Shown: positions 10,458-19,839, numbered from the stretch's first letter. The stretch: 41,273 nt of DNA from Streptosporangiaceae bacterium (GCA_030038015.1 JASHPR010000469.1:1-41273), one strand, 5' to 3'. A program made the numbers and translations. Notes: a model not told the origin generated them from the letters alone.

Positions 10458-11435
10458 ATGGACGCCCCCGATGACCTGGACCTTTTTGGGCGAATGTGTT
10501 TTTTGCGGTTTTTTGAGGAGCGGGTCGACTCGCTTTACCGGCAAGGGCAGGTTCACGGGCCGGTGCACCTGGGGCTTGGCCAGGAAGCCATCGCGGTCGG
10601 GGCGGCGTCGGTGCTCCGCCCCGACGACTACTCGCTGGGCACGTACCGGGGCCATGCGCACGCCCTGGCCCGCGGCGCGCCGCCCGGCGCGGTGCTCGCG
10701 GAGCTGCTGGGCCGGGCCGGCGGAATCTGCGCGGGCAAGGGCGGGTCGATGCACATCACCAGCGTCGAGCATGGGTACTACGGGTCCTACGCCATCGTCG
10801 GCGCGCACCTGCCGATCGCCTGCGGGCTCGGCTGGGCTGCGAAGATCCGCCGTAGCGGCCAGGTGACGGTGTGCTTCTTCGGCGACGGGACCACCAACAT
10901 CGGTGCGTTCCACGAGGCGGTGAACCTGGCCGCGGTCTGGCGGCTGCCGGTCGTCTTCGTCTGCGAGAACAACTGGTACATGGAGTACACGCCGATCGGC
11001 GACGTCACACCGGTAGCGCTGCCCGCCGCCGACCGGGCCGCCGCCTACGGGCTGGACCGGGTCGTGGTGGACGGGAACGACGTCACCGCCGTACGGCAGG
11101 TGGTCGCCGCGGCGGTGGACGCGGCCCGCGGTGGGCAAGGGCCGAGCCTGGTCGAGGCGCAGACCTACCGGCTGAAGGGTCACTCGGCGGCCGACGGCGG
11201 CACCTACCGCCCAGCCGAGGAGGTGGCCCGGTGGCGCGAGCGTGACCCGCTGGTGCGCACCAGAGCCGCGCTGCTGCAGGCGGGCATGGCCGAGGAAAAG
11301 CTGACCGAGATCGAATCGCGCATCCGGTCTGACGTGGCCGGCCTGGCGCGGGAGGTGCTCAGCCGGCCCGCACCCGATCCGTCCGGCGCCTGGGCGGACG
11401 TATGGAGCGACGGGAGCTGGCAGTGGCGGAACTGA
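10458..11435 (+). CDS. Thiamine-diphosphate-dependent dehydrogenase E1 alpha subunit (acetoin/pyruvate dehydrogenase family)
   Basis: CAGKGGSMHI; TPP motif GDGTTNIGAFHEAVNLAAVWRLPVVFVCENN. Confidence 0.9.
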   Translation: MDAPDDLDLFGRMCFLRFFEERVDSLYRQGQVHGPVHLGLGQEAIAVGAASVLRPDDYSLGTYRGHAHALARGAPPGAVLAELLGRAGGICAGKGGSMHITSVEHGYYGSYAIVGAHLPIACGLGWAAKIRRSGQVTVCFFGDGTTNIGAFHEAVNLAAVWRLPVVFVCENNWYMEYTPIGDVTPVALPAADRAAAYGLDRVVVDGNDVTAVRQVVAAAVDAARGGQGPSLVEAQTYRLKGHSAADGGTYRPAEEVARWRERDPLVRTRAALLQAGMAEEKLTEIESRIRSDVAGLAREVLSRPAPDPSGAWADVWSDGSWQWRN

Positions 11436-12403
11436 CCTACCGGCAGGCCATCGCCGCGGCGCTGGCCCAGGAGATGGCCCGGGACGACCGGGTTGTCCTG
11501 CTCGGCGAGGACGTGGCCTCCGGCGGCGTCTTCAAGACCACCGGAGGGCTCCGCGAGCGGTTCGGGCCTGACCGGGTCTGGAACACGCCGATCTCCGAGC
11601 AGGCCATCGCGGGCGCCGCGATGGGCGCGGCCATGGGCGGGCTGCGGCCCGTCGCGGAGATCATGTTCGCCGACTTCTACGCGGTCTGCTGGGATCAGGT
11701 GGCCAACGAGATCGCCAAGGTCCGTTACATGACCGGCGGCCAGGTCAGCATGCCGTTGGTGCTGCGCGGCGCGAACGGCTCGGGCGGCTTGGGGTTTGGC
11801 AGCCAGCACGGCCAGTCGCTGGAGAACTGGGCCATGTGCGTGCCCGGGCTGAAGATCGTCTCACCGGCGGGCCCGGCTGAGGCATTCGGGCTGCTCGCCG
11901 CAGCGATCCGGGACGACGATCCGGTCATCGTGTTCGAGCACAAGGCGCTGTATGGCCGCAAGGAGGAGGTCGGCGACGGCGAGCACGTGCTTCCGCTGGG
12001 CCAGGCCCGCACCGTGCGGGCGGGCCGCGACATCACGCTGGTGGGGTTGTCAATCACCGTCGGTGCCTGCCTGGCGGCCGCCGATGCGCTCGCCGACGAG
12101 GGCGTGCGGGCTGAGGTCCTCGACCTTCGGACACTGGTGCCGCTGGATGCGGCAGCGGTGCTGGCGTCGGTTCGCCGCACCGGGCGGCTGGTGGTGGCCG
12201 AAGAGAACCCGGGCCAGCTCGGCTGGGGCGCCGCGATCGCGGCGATCGCCGCGGAGGAGGCGTTCCGCGACCTCGCCGCACCGGTGACCCGGGTCAGCGG
12301 CGGCAATGTCCCGCTGCCGGTGGCGGCCTCGCTTGAGGCCGAGGTGGACGTCTCGGCCCAGCGCATCGCCGCTGCCAGCCGGGCCGTGCTGAGCGATCGC
12401 TGA
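11402..12403 (+). CDS. Thiamine-diphosphate-dependent dehydrogenase E1 beta subunit
   Basis: LTYRQAIAAALAQEMARDDRVVLLGEDVASGGVFKTTGGL...RVWNTPISEQAIAGAAMGAAM; overlaps E1 alpha. Confidence 0.9.
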   Translation: MERRELAVAELTYRQAIAAALAQEMARDDRVVLLGEDVASGGVFKTTGGLRERFGPDRVWNTPISEQAIAGAAMGAAMGGLRPVAEIMFADFYAVCWDQVANEIAKVRYMTGGQVSMPLVLRGANGSGGLGFGSQHGQSLENWAMCVPGLKIVSPAGPAEAFGLLAAAIRDDDPVIVFEHKALYGRKEEVGDGEHVLPLGQARTVRAGRDITLVGLSITVGACLAAADALADEGVRAEVLDLRTLVPLDAAAVLASVRRTGRLVVAEENPGQLGWGAAIAAIAAEEAFRDLAAPVTRVSGGNVPLPVAASLEAEVDVSAQRIAAASRAVLSDR

Positions 12404-12607
12404 GCCGCGCGCGCAAGGCCGTCTTTCCTGTCCCGCAAGGGCCGGACCTGCCGGCGAGTTCGTCCAGGCAGGTCATGGCCGGCGGGGTGGCGCCGGACAC
12501 AGAGTGAACCGTGGGCCCAGGGGCCAGGCCAGCAGGGCACGGTGCTGCCGCAGCCTAGGCAGCCGCGCCACACATAGAGGAACCCGTGAGCTGGAGAGGT
12601 GACATCG

Positions 12608-13648
12608 ATGGAGATCCGCGGTGAAGAGGTGCTGCTTCCCGTCTCGGCCGTGTCGGCGTTCCCGCGGCCGCACTGGCTGCAGGGCCGCGTCCTCGGCTCG
12701 CTGAGCGAGCCCGTCTACCGCAGCCACAACCTGCGGGTGGCCTACGAGGACGCTTGCAAGATCTGCTCGCGCGAGCAGGAGAAGGCCGGGCTGGACATCC
12801 TGTGCGACGGTGCGCAGTACTACGAGTGGGAGGCGCCCGGGTTCCAGCTGGAGCCGATCTTCCACTTCATCCCGGAGAACCTGGGCGGTTTCGCACCGTA
12901 CGGCCCGCCGGGTGATGGGCCGAAGTACCGGCCGTTCTATCAGGCGCTCGTCAAAGACAAGATCACCTGGGAACGGCCGATCTTCGAAAGCGTGGTCATG
13001 ACCATGCAGAACGCCACCGACAAGCCGTTCAAGGTCGCGTTCCTCGGGCCCGCCCAGCAGAGCATCATCGTCAAGGACGAGTACTACGGTGACCAGCTCG
13101 CGGTGGCCAGGGACCTGGCGATCGCGCTGAACAAGGAGCTCAGGTACCTGGTGAGCATGGGCCTGGAGGCGGTGCAGCTGATCGACGTGCTGCCGCCGTA
13201 CACCACCGACATGTGGCAGATCGAGATGCAGAACATCCTGTTCGACGGGGTCGACGCGATCAAGTTCTGGCACGTCTGCTACGGCAGCGTGGACGGCCAG
13301 CGCGACGTGTTCGACGATCACGCCACGTCGATGATGCCGCTGTTCAAGGAGTCGCCCGCGGACGTGATCCACCTCGAGTTCACCAGCAAGGGCTTCAACG
13401 AGCTGGAGGCCTTCCGCGACTTCCCCACCGACAAGGTGCTCGGTGTCGGGGTGGTCGACGCCAAGAACCTGCAAGTGGAAACCGTCGAGCAGATCGAGGC
13501 CAGGATCCGCCGCGCGCTCGAGGTAGTGCCCGCCGGCCGGCTGCTGGTCGCGCCCGACTGCGGGCTCGGTTATTTCAGCCGCACCACCGCCTATGCGAAG
13601 CTGCGCAACATGGGCCAGGCGGCCCGGTCTGTGCGGAGCACGCTCTGA
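12608..13648 (+). CDS. MetE-family zinc transferase 1 (cobalamin-independent methionine synthase II/epoxyalkane:CoM transferase-like)
   Basis: SAFPRPHWL N-terminus; zinc ligand pattern FWHVCYG...IHLEFTSK...LLVAPDCGLGYFSR; alternative GTG start at 12599. Confidence 0.75.
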   Translation: MEIRGEEVLLPVSAVSAFPRPHWLQGRVLGSLSEPVYRSHNLRVAYEDACKICSREQEKAGLDILCDGAQYYEWEAPGFQLEPIFHFIPENLGGFAPYGPPGDGPKYRPFYQALVKDKITWERPIFESVVMTMQNATDKPFKVAFLGPAQQSIIVKDEYYGDQLAVARDLAIALNKELRYLVSMGLEAVQLIDVLPPYTTDMWQIEMQNILFDGVDAIKFWHVCYGSVDGQRDVFDDHATSMMPLFKESPADVIHLEFTSKGFNELEAFRDFPTDKVLGVGVVDAKNLQVETVEQIEARIRRALEVVPAGRLLVAPDCGLGYFSRTTAYAKLRNMGQAARSVRSTL

Positions 13649-13653
13649 TGGCG

Positions 13654-13697
13654 CCGCGTGGGCCGGGACGCGGTCAGCAAGAGCCCGGCCCACGCGG
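13654..13697 (+). terminator. Strong inverted repeat, 14-bp perfect stem, 16-nt loop
   Basis: CCGCGTGGGCCGGG / CCCGGCCCACGCGG beginning 6 nt after stop of MetE-like 1. Confidence 0.6.
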
Positions 13698-13745
13698 ATT
13701 AACCCTGCGCGCCGGGCGGCGGCGCTTGATGCGAAGGCGAAGACC

Positions 13746-14369
13746 ATGACCGCACAAGCACGGCATGAGGTGCTGGGCCTGCAGCTGAGCCTCGGCGATC
13801 ACATCTGCGGCTTCTACCGCCGGCCAGCCGAGCGCGACGACATCCTCATCCCATTCCTCGTCGAGGGACTCAAGGCGGGGGACAAGTGCACCTGCGTGGT
13901 GGACAGCTGCACCCCCGGCGACGTGCTGGCCAGGATGTCCGAGCACATCGAGGTGGGCCCGTACGTATCGGTCAGTCAGCTCGAGGTGCTCGACTCCTAC
14001 GACACCTACCTGGCCGAGGGCGGATTCCTGCCCCAGCGCATGCTCGAGTTCTGGGAGGCCAAGGCCCGGCAGGGCCCGTGCGCGGACGGGCCGGGGCTCG
14101 CCCGGAACATCGGGGACATGAGCTGGGCGCATCGCAACGAGCGCGTCGTCGGGGACCTGATCGGCTACGAGTCCGAGCTGAACCGCATCATGTCAAACTT
14201 CCCCCAGGTCAACCTCTGCCTGTACGACCTGACCAGGTGCTCCGGCGAGCTGATCATGGACGTGCTGAAGACGCACCCCAAGGCGCTTCTCGGGGGCATG
14301 GTCATCGACAACCCGTACTACCTCGAGCCCGACGAGTTCCTGGCCAGCCGCATGGACCGGGAGAGTTGA
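13746..14369 (+). CDS. MEDS-domain (DcmR-like sensory) protein 1
   Basis: LGDHICGFYRRPAERDDILIPFLVEGLKAGDKCTCVVD...IGYESELNRIMSNFPQVNLCLYDLTRCSGELIMDVLKTHPKALLGG. Confidence 0.75.
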   Translation: MTAQARHEVLGLQLSLGDHICGFYRRPAERDDILIPFLVEGLKAGDKCTCVVDSCTPGDVLARMSEHIEVGPYVSVSQLEVLDSYDTYLAEGGFLPQRMLEFWEAKARQGPCADGPGLARNIGDMSWAHRNERVVGDLIGYESELNRIMSNFPQVNLCLYDLTRCSGELIMDVLKTHPKALLGGMVIDNPYYLEPDEFLASRMDRES

Positions 14370-14551
14370 CGCCGCGGGCGTGACCGTTCCCGGATCCGAT
14401 TCCACTGGTCTGGCGGGTCGAGCCCGAGCCGGTTCTTTGTCCCGGCAAGACCTGACCGCCACCGGGACGCTGCCGCATGCTCGTCCCTAAGCGACGTTGC
14501 CGGCCCGGCACCGTGGTGCGCTCACGGGCCGGTGGAAAGGCGAGGCGACAG

Positions 14552-15952
14552 ATGGCACGGCTCGTCGTGATCGGCGGAGGGGCCGCGGGGATGTCGGCCG
14601 CGTCCGCAGCCCGGCGGGTCGCGCCCGCGCTCGACGTGGTGGTCTGCGAGGCAGGCGGTTTCGCCGCCTACGGCATGTGCGGGATCCCTTACTTCCTCGG
14701 CGGCACCGTGCCGGAGGCGGAAGGCCTGCTCGCCTACCCGCCCAGCGAGTTCCGCGACCGGCGCGGCATCGACCTGCGGCTGCACACGCGGGTCACCGCG
14801 ATCGACACCTGCGCGCGCCAGGTGCACATCGCCGGCCCGGGCGGCGATGGCCCGCTCGGCTACGACGCGGCGGTCGTGGCCAGCGGCGCCGCGCCCGTGC
14901 GGCCGCCGGCACCCGGACTCGACGGGTCCCGGGTCTTCACGATCCGGTCGCTCGATGAGGCGATCGAGCTGCGGCGGCTGCTGGAGGGGGGCACCATCCG
15001 CCATGCCGTCGTGGTGGGAGCCGGGTACATCGGCTTGGAGGCGGCCGAGGCCCTGGTCTGCGCGGGCGCGGAGGTGGAGGTCATCGAGGCGCTACCGCGG
15101 GTGCTGGGCAACGTGGACGAGCCGGTCGCCGAGCTGGCCCGGGCCGAGATGGAACGGCACACCAGGCTGAGGCTGGGCGCCAGGCTGGGCGGGGTACGCG
15201 AGGGCGGGGGCTGGGGCGCGCTGACCGTGATGGTGGACGGTGCCGAGATCGGCACCGACCTGGTGGTCGTGGCGACGGGGGTGCGCCCGGCCACCGACCT
15301 GCTGATCCGCGCGGGCGCAGAGCACCTTCCGGATCGGTCGGTGCTGGTCGATGCGAGCATGCGCACGTCGCTGCCGGGTGTGTTCGCGGCCGGCGATTGT
15401 GTTGCGCTGCAGCACCGGGTGCTTGGCCGGCCGGCCTGGATACCGCTGGGTCCGGCCGCCAACAAGACCGGGCGGGTGGCCGGCACCGTCGCAGCCGGCG
15501 GTGCCGCTGCCTTCGCCGGCATCGTCGGCACCGCGGTGGTGAAGGTGTTCGACCTCGAGGTGGCGCGCACCGGGCTGACGCTCGCCGAAGCCCGGGCCGC
15601 GGGTCTGGCCGCCGCCGCCACCGATGTGGTCAGCCGGTCCCGGGCCAGGTACTACCCGGGCGCGCAGCCGCTGCACGTCAGGCTGGTGCACACGGCGGAG
15701 GGCCGGCTGCTCGGCGGCCAGCTGGCGGGCCGGGAGGGCGCGGCGAAACGCATCGACGTGCTGGCCACCGCGCTGCATGCCGGGCTGACGGTGACCGATC
15801 TGGCGGCGCTCGACCTCAGTTACGCGCCTCCGTTCGCCCCGGTCTATGACCCCGTGCTGGCCGCTGCGATCAAGGCCTGCGGTCTGGTGGCCAGCCCAGA
15901 ACCCGCGGCCGCCGGCGGTGCCGGGTGGCCAGCCGTCACTCTCGGAGGATGA
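14552..15952 (+). CDS. CoA-disulfide reductase-like FAD/NAD(P) pyridine nucleotide-disulfide oxidoreductase
   Basis: VVIGGGAAGMSAASAARR; active-site region YGMCGIPYFLGG; VVVGAGYIGLEAAEAL; VFAAGDCV. Confidence 0.8.
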   Translation: MARLVVIGGGAAGMSAASAARRVAPALDVVVCEAGGFAAYGMCGIPYFLGGTVPEAEGLLAYPPSEFRDRRGIDLRLHTRVTAIDTCARQVHIAGPGGDGPLGYDAAVVASGAAPVRPPAPGLDGSRVFTIRSLDEAIELRRLLEGGTIRHAVVVGAGYIGLEAAEALVCAGAEVEVIEALPRVLGNVDEPVAELARAEMERHTRLRLGARLGGVREGGGWGALTVMVDGAEIGTDLVVVATGVRPATDLLIRAGAEHLPDRSVLVDASMRTSLPGVFAAGDCVALQHRVLGRPAWIPLGPAANKTGRVAGTVAAGGAAAFAGIVGTAVVKVFDLEVARTGLTLAEARAAGLAAAATDVVSRSRARYYPGAQPLHVRLVHTAEGRLLGGQLAGREGAAKRIDVLATALHAGLTVTDLAALDLSYAPPFAPVYDPVLAAAIKACGLVASPEPAAAGGAGWPAVTLGG

Positions 15953-15954
15953 CC

Positions 15955-16869
15955 ATGAGCCTGCAGCCGCTGCGAGATAAGCGAGCCAGTCTTACCGACG
16001 CGATCGCACTGGTCGGTGACGACACGATCGTTGCGCTCGGCGGCGGGCTGTGCGCGCGGCTGCCCATGGCGATGGTGCGGGAGCTGGTCCGGCAGGGCCG
16101 CCGCGGCCTGCACGTGGTTGGGTCGGCCCACAGCATCGACGTGGACATGCTGGTGGCAGCCGGGGCCGTGCGCCGTCTCGAGGAAAGCTACGTGGGGTTC
16201 GAGCAGGACCTCGGCCTGGCGCCCGCCTACCGCCACGCGGCCGAGGAGGGCACCATCGAGGTGGCGGAGAGCTGCTGCGCGACCATTCTCGCCCAGCTGC
16301 GCGCCGCGGAGATGGGCCTTCCGTTCCTGCCGGTCCGCGGGGTCCGGGGGTCGGGCATCGCCGGGCTGCATCCCGAGTACGCCGAGATCACCTGCCCGTT
16401 CACCGGGGAGACCCTGGTCGCGGTGCCCGCGCTGCGCCCGGACGTCGCGCTGCTGCATGCGCCATCCGGGGACCGGTACGGCAACCTGCACCTGGAGCAG
16501 CCGTACGTCCTGGACGAGCGGGTTGCCGCCGCATCCCGGACGGTGATCGCGACCGTGGACGAGCTGGTGTCCACCGACGCCGTGGCCGCGTCCGGCGTCA
16601 CCATCCCCGGCCACCTGGTGGCTGCCGTGGCGGAGGTGCCGTTCGGCGCGCATCCGGCCTCCTGCTACCCGCGTTACGCCTACGACCGCAGCCACCTGCG
16701 CGAGTACGTGTCGGCAGCCCGGTCCGGACCGGCGGGGCTGGACAAGTACCTGGCCAGCTACGTGGATGGCGATGAGGAAAGCTACCGGGCGGCCGTCGGC
16801 CCCGGCCGCCTCGCCGCGCTGACCACCTGGTCGGAGTCCACCGCCGCGTGGCAGGAGCTGTTCGCATGA
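15955..16869 (+). CDS. CoA-transferase subunit A (glutaconate CoA-transferase-like)
   Basis: LTDAIALVGDDTIVALGGGLCARLPMAMVRELVRQGRRGLHVVGSAHSIDVDMLVAAGAVRRLEESYVGFE; alternate start 15949. Confidence 0.8.
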   Translation: MSLQPLRDKRASLTDAIALVGDDTIVALGGGLCARLPMAMVRELVRQGRRGLHVVGSAHSIDVDMLVAAGAVRRLEESYVGFEQDLGLAPAYRHAAEEGTIEVAESCCATILAQLRAAEMGLPFLPVRGVRGSGIAGLHPEYAEITCPFTGETLVAVPALRPDVALLHAPSGDRYGNLHLEQPYVLDERVAAASRTVIATVDELVSTDAVAASGVTIPGHLVAAVAEVPFGAHPASCYPRYAYDRSHLREYVSAARSGPAGLDKYLASYVDGDEESYRAAVGPGRLAALTTWSESTAAWQELFA

Positions 16870-17693
16870 GCTGGTCGATCGATGAATGGTTCGTTGTCGC
16901 GCTGGCCCGGACCATCCGGCCGGGCGAGACCGTGTTCCACGGGTTCGGCAGCCCGTGTGCGCAGGTCGCGATGCACGTGGCGCGGCATACCCACGCACCG
17001 GACATGCTGCTGGTCGAGGGCGCGACGTACGCGGTCAACCCCGATCCGCTGTTCATCCCGCCGACCAGCAACGATGCCAGCCTCAGCCGGGGTGCGGCCT
17101 ACAGCATGCGGTTCGAGGAGTTCTTTGACGCCGCCATCCGCGGTGACGTGGACCGTATGTTCCTGTCCGGCGGGCAGATCGACAGGTTCGGCAACACGAA
17201 CGTCACCGCAATCGGCCCGGCAGGCCGGCCGGAGGTGAAGCTGGGCGGGGGCGGCGGTGGCTGCAACCTGTCCGCGACGATCGGCGCGCTGACGCTATGG
17301 ACCACCCGGCACCGGTCCGGCCGCACCCTGGTGGAGAGCTGTGACTTCATCACCGACATGGGGCACCGTACCCCGCTGGGAACCCGGGCCGAGCTCGGCT
17401 TCACCGGTGGCGGCCCGCAGTGGCTGGTCACCGAGCTGGGCGTGTTCGACTTCCGGGATGGCCGCGCCCGCCTGGTTCTCCTCTTCCCGGACGTCAGCGT
17501 GGCCGAGATCCGCGCCGCCACCGGCTTTCCGCTGGAGGTGGCCGGTGACCTGCGTACCGTCGCGCCGCCGTCAACGGCCGAGCTGGCCGCGATCCGCTCG
17601 GTGGATCCGCTCAAGGTGCGCAGGTCGGAGTTCTCGCCCCGTGAGCTGGACCGGGTCTTCGAGCCCGGTGGCGGCCCGGACTGCGCATGCTGA
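16866..17693 (+). CDS. CoA-transferase subunit B
   Basis: ATGA overlap with subunit A; VEGATYAVNPDP, FLSGGQIDRFGNTNVTAIG, KLGGGGGGCNLSATIG. Confidence 0.8.
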   Translation: MSWSIDEWFVVALARTIRPGETVFHGFGSPCAQVAMHVARHTHAPDMLLVEGATYAVNPDPLFIPPTSNDASLSRGAAYSMRFEEFFDAAIRGDVDRMFLSGGQIDRFGNTNVTAIGPAGRPEVKLGGGGGGCNLSATIGALTLWTTRHRSGRTLVESCDFITDMGHRTPLGTRAELGFTGGGPQWLVTELGVFDFRDGRARLVLLFPDVSVAEIRAATGFPLEVAGDLRTVAPPSTAELAAIRSVDPLKVRRSEFSPRELDRVFEPGGGPDCAC

Positions 17694-19747
17694 CCGGCCG
17701 CGACGGCCTCGCCGCCGTCTTCGAGCCGCGCCGGGTGGCCCTGGTCGGTGCCTCCGACCGGGCCGGGACGGTGGGCCGGCTGCTGTGGGACAACCTGGCT
17801 GACTTCCCGGGTGAGGTGCTGCCGGTCTGCCCGGCGGCGACGGTCGGTGGCCAGCCGGCATACGCCGACCTGCGTGACGTTCCTGGCGACGTCGACCTCG
17901 CCGTCATCGCGACGCCGGCCGCCGCCGTGCCCGACATCGTCAGCGCCGCGGCGGACAAGGGGGTCAAGGCGGTGGTCGTGCTCAGCGCCGGGTTCGCGGA
18001 GGTGGGCGCCGAGGGGGCGAAACTGCAGGCGGACGCGGTGGCCGCGGCCCGGGCCGGCGGTGTGCGCCTGGTCGGGCCCAACTGTTTCGGCGTGCAGAAC
18101 GCGGGCCTGCCGCTCAACGCCTCCATCGCGGCCGGGGCCCCGCGCGGCGGCGGGGTGGCCGTCGTCACCCAGTCCGGGTCGTACGGCATGGCGGTGCACG
18201 AGCTCGGCCGGGATGAGGGACTGGGTGTCGGCAAGGTGTTCGCGGCCGGCAACAAGGCGGACATCACCGACGCGGAACTCCTCGCCTACCTGCGCCAGGA
18301 TCCGGAGACGACCGTGATCTGCCTGCTGCTCGAGTCGATCACCGACGCCCGCCGGTTTTTCACCGAGGCCTGCCTCACCACCAGCGTCAAGCCGGTCATC
18401 GTGGTCATCGGCGGGCGCACCGGGGCTGGGCGGCGGGCCGCAGTGTCCCATACGGCCGCGCTGGCCACCGACGACGCGGTGCGCGACGCCGCGATGCGGC
18501 AGGCGGGGGTGGCCCGGGTCCGCACCGGGCTGCAGGCCCTGGACGCGGCGCGGGCCCTGTCCGGCCAGCCGCTGCCGCGCGGGCCCCGGGTCGGGGTGGT
18601 GACCAACTCCGGGGGCACCGGTGTGGAACTGGCCGACCTGCTGGCTGACGAAGGCCTGGCGGTTCCCGAGCTGAGCGGGCCGCTGCAGGACAAGCTGCGG
18701 GCGCTGCTGCCCGGCTATGCCAGCGCGCGCAACCCGGTGGACATGACCCCGGCCTGGCGGCTGTTCACCACCCTGTACCCGGCCGCGATCGAGATGCTGG
18801 CCCGCTCCGGTGAGGTCGATGTGGTCGTGCCGGTGCTGCTGCAGCGCTCCGCGTCGCCAGAGGTGGCCGTGGCCGTGCGGGACGCGGTGGCCCGGCTGCG
18901 GCGGGACGGGGTACCGGTGCCGGTCTATGTCTGCTGGGTGGCGCCGCGCACCGCGGACCCGCACGCGAGCCTGCTCCAGAACGCAGGAGTGCCGTGCTTT
19001 GCGTGGCCGGAGCGTACCGCCCGGGCGGCCGGCACCGCCGTCCGCTGCGGCCTGCGGGTGGCCCAGGGGCCGGACGCGGCGCCGCCGCGGCCGGCGAAAC
19101 GGGCAGTGCTCCCGCCCTCCAGCGGGCTGCTTCCCGCCACGACCGCACGGGATCTGCTCGCTGATGCCGGGATCCCGGTTGCCGAGACCATCCGGTGCAC
19201 CAGCGCGCAGGCCGCGGCCGCGGCCGCGGATCGGGTCGGCTACCCCGCCGTCGTCAAGGTCGACCACCCGGACCTGACGCACAAGAGCGACGTGGGCGGG
19301 GTGCGGCTGGCGCTTGCCGACCGGGCGGCGGTCCGGGCAGCAGCGGCTGACCTGCTCAGGCTGGCTGAGGGAGCGGCCGTCGTGGTGCAGCAGCAGCTCG
19401 AGGGTGTCGAGCTGCTGGTCGGCGGGGTCCGCGACCCGGAGTTCGGGCCGATGGTGCTGGCCGGCCTCGGCGGCGTGCTCGCGGAGACCTGGCGCGACGT
19501 CCAGCTGGCGGTCGCGCCGGTGGACCGGGCGCACGCGACCGCCATGCTGACATCGCTGCGCAGCGCGGACATCTTCAGCGGGCTGCGGGGCCGGCCTCCG
19601 GTGGACCTTGGGCCCGTCGCGGCCGTGATCGCGTGCGTCGGCGATCTGATGGCCGGCAACCCGGAGATAGCCGAGCTCGACTTGAACCCGGTGCTGGCCA
19701 CCGGCACCTGGTGCGCCGCGGCTGACTGGCGGATCCGGATCCGCTGA
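17687..19747 (+). CDS. Acyl/acetyl-CoA synthetase, NDP-forming, fused alpha-beta
   Basis: CoA-binding RRVALVGASDRAGTVG, VSHTAALATDD catalytic His region, C-terminal ATP-grasp YPAVVKVDHPDLTHKSDVGGVRL, AELDLNPVLA. Confidence 0.85.
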   Translation: MLTGRDGLAAVFEPRRVALVGASDRAGTVGRLLWDNLADFPGEVLPVCPAATVGGQPAYADLRDVPGDVDLAVIATPAAAVPDIVSAAADKGVKAVVVLSAGFAEVGAEGAKLQADAVAAARAGGVRLVGPNCFGVQNAGLPLNASIAAGAPRGGGVAVVTQSGSYGMAVHELGRDEGLGVGKVFAAGNKADITDAELLAYLRQDPETTVICLLLESITDARRFFTEACLTTSVKPVIVVIGGRTGAGRRAAVSHTAALATDDAVRDAAMRQAGVARVRTGLQALDAARALSGQPLPRGPRVGVVTNSGGTGVELADLLADEGLAVPELSGPLQDKLRALLPGYASARNPVDMTPAWRLFTTLYPAAIEMLARSGEVDVVVPVLLQRSASPEVAVAVRDAVARLRRDGVPVPVYVCWVAPRTADPHASLLQNAGVPCFAWPERTARAAGTAVRCGLRVAQGPDAAPPRPAKRAVLPPSSGLLPATTARDLLADAGIPVAETIRCTSAQAAAAAADRVGYPAVVKVDHPDLTHKSDVGGVRLALADRAAVRAAAADLLRLAEGAAVVVQQQLEGVELLVGGVRDPEFGPMVLAGLGGVLAETWRDVQLAVAPVDRAHATAMLTSLRSADIFSGLRGRPPVDLGPVAAVIACVGDLMAGNPEIAELDLNPVLATGTWCAAADWRIRIR

Positions 19748-19783
19748 ACTCGGCCTTGCCCTGCCGCGGCCACCGGGCGGCCC

Positions 19784-19839
19784 GGACGAACGCTCTGCCC
19801 GAACCATCGCACTTCCGGAACGATCGCTCTGCCCTGAAC
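19784..19839. repeat. Imperfect tandem-spaced direct repeat (ggacgaacgctctgcccgaac / ggaacgatcgctctgccctgaac), possible operator
   Basis: 19784-19804 and 19817-19839, 33-bp phase, in intergenic region upstream of MEDS 2. Confidence 0.45.

Noticed and set aside
17099-19807. 902-aa minus-strand ORF opposite the CoA transferase/acyl-CoA synthetase
   Set aside because: Low-complexity Arg/Pro/Gly/His-rich translation, no motifs; antisense shadow ORF common in high-GC DNA. The + strand genes carry clear family motifs.
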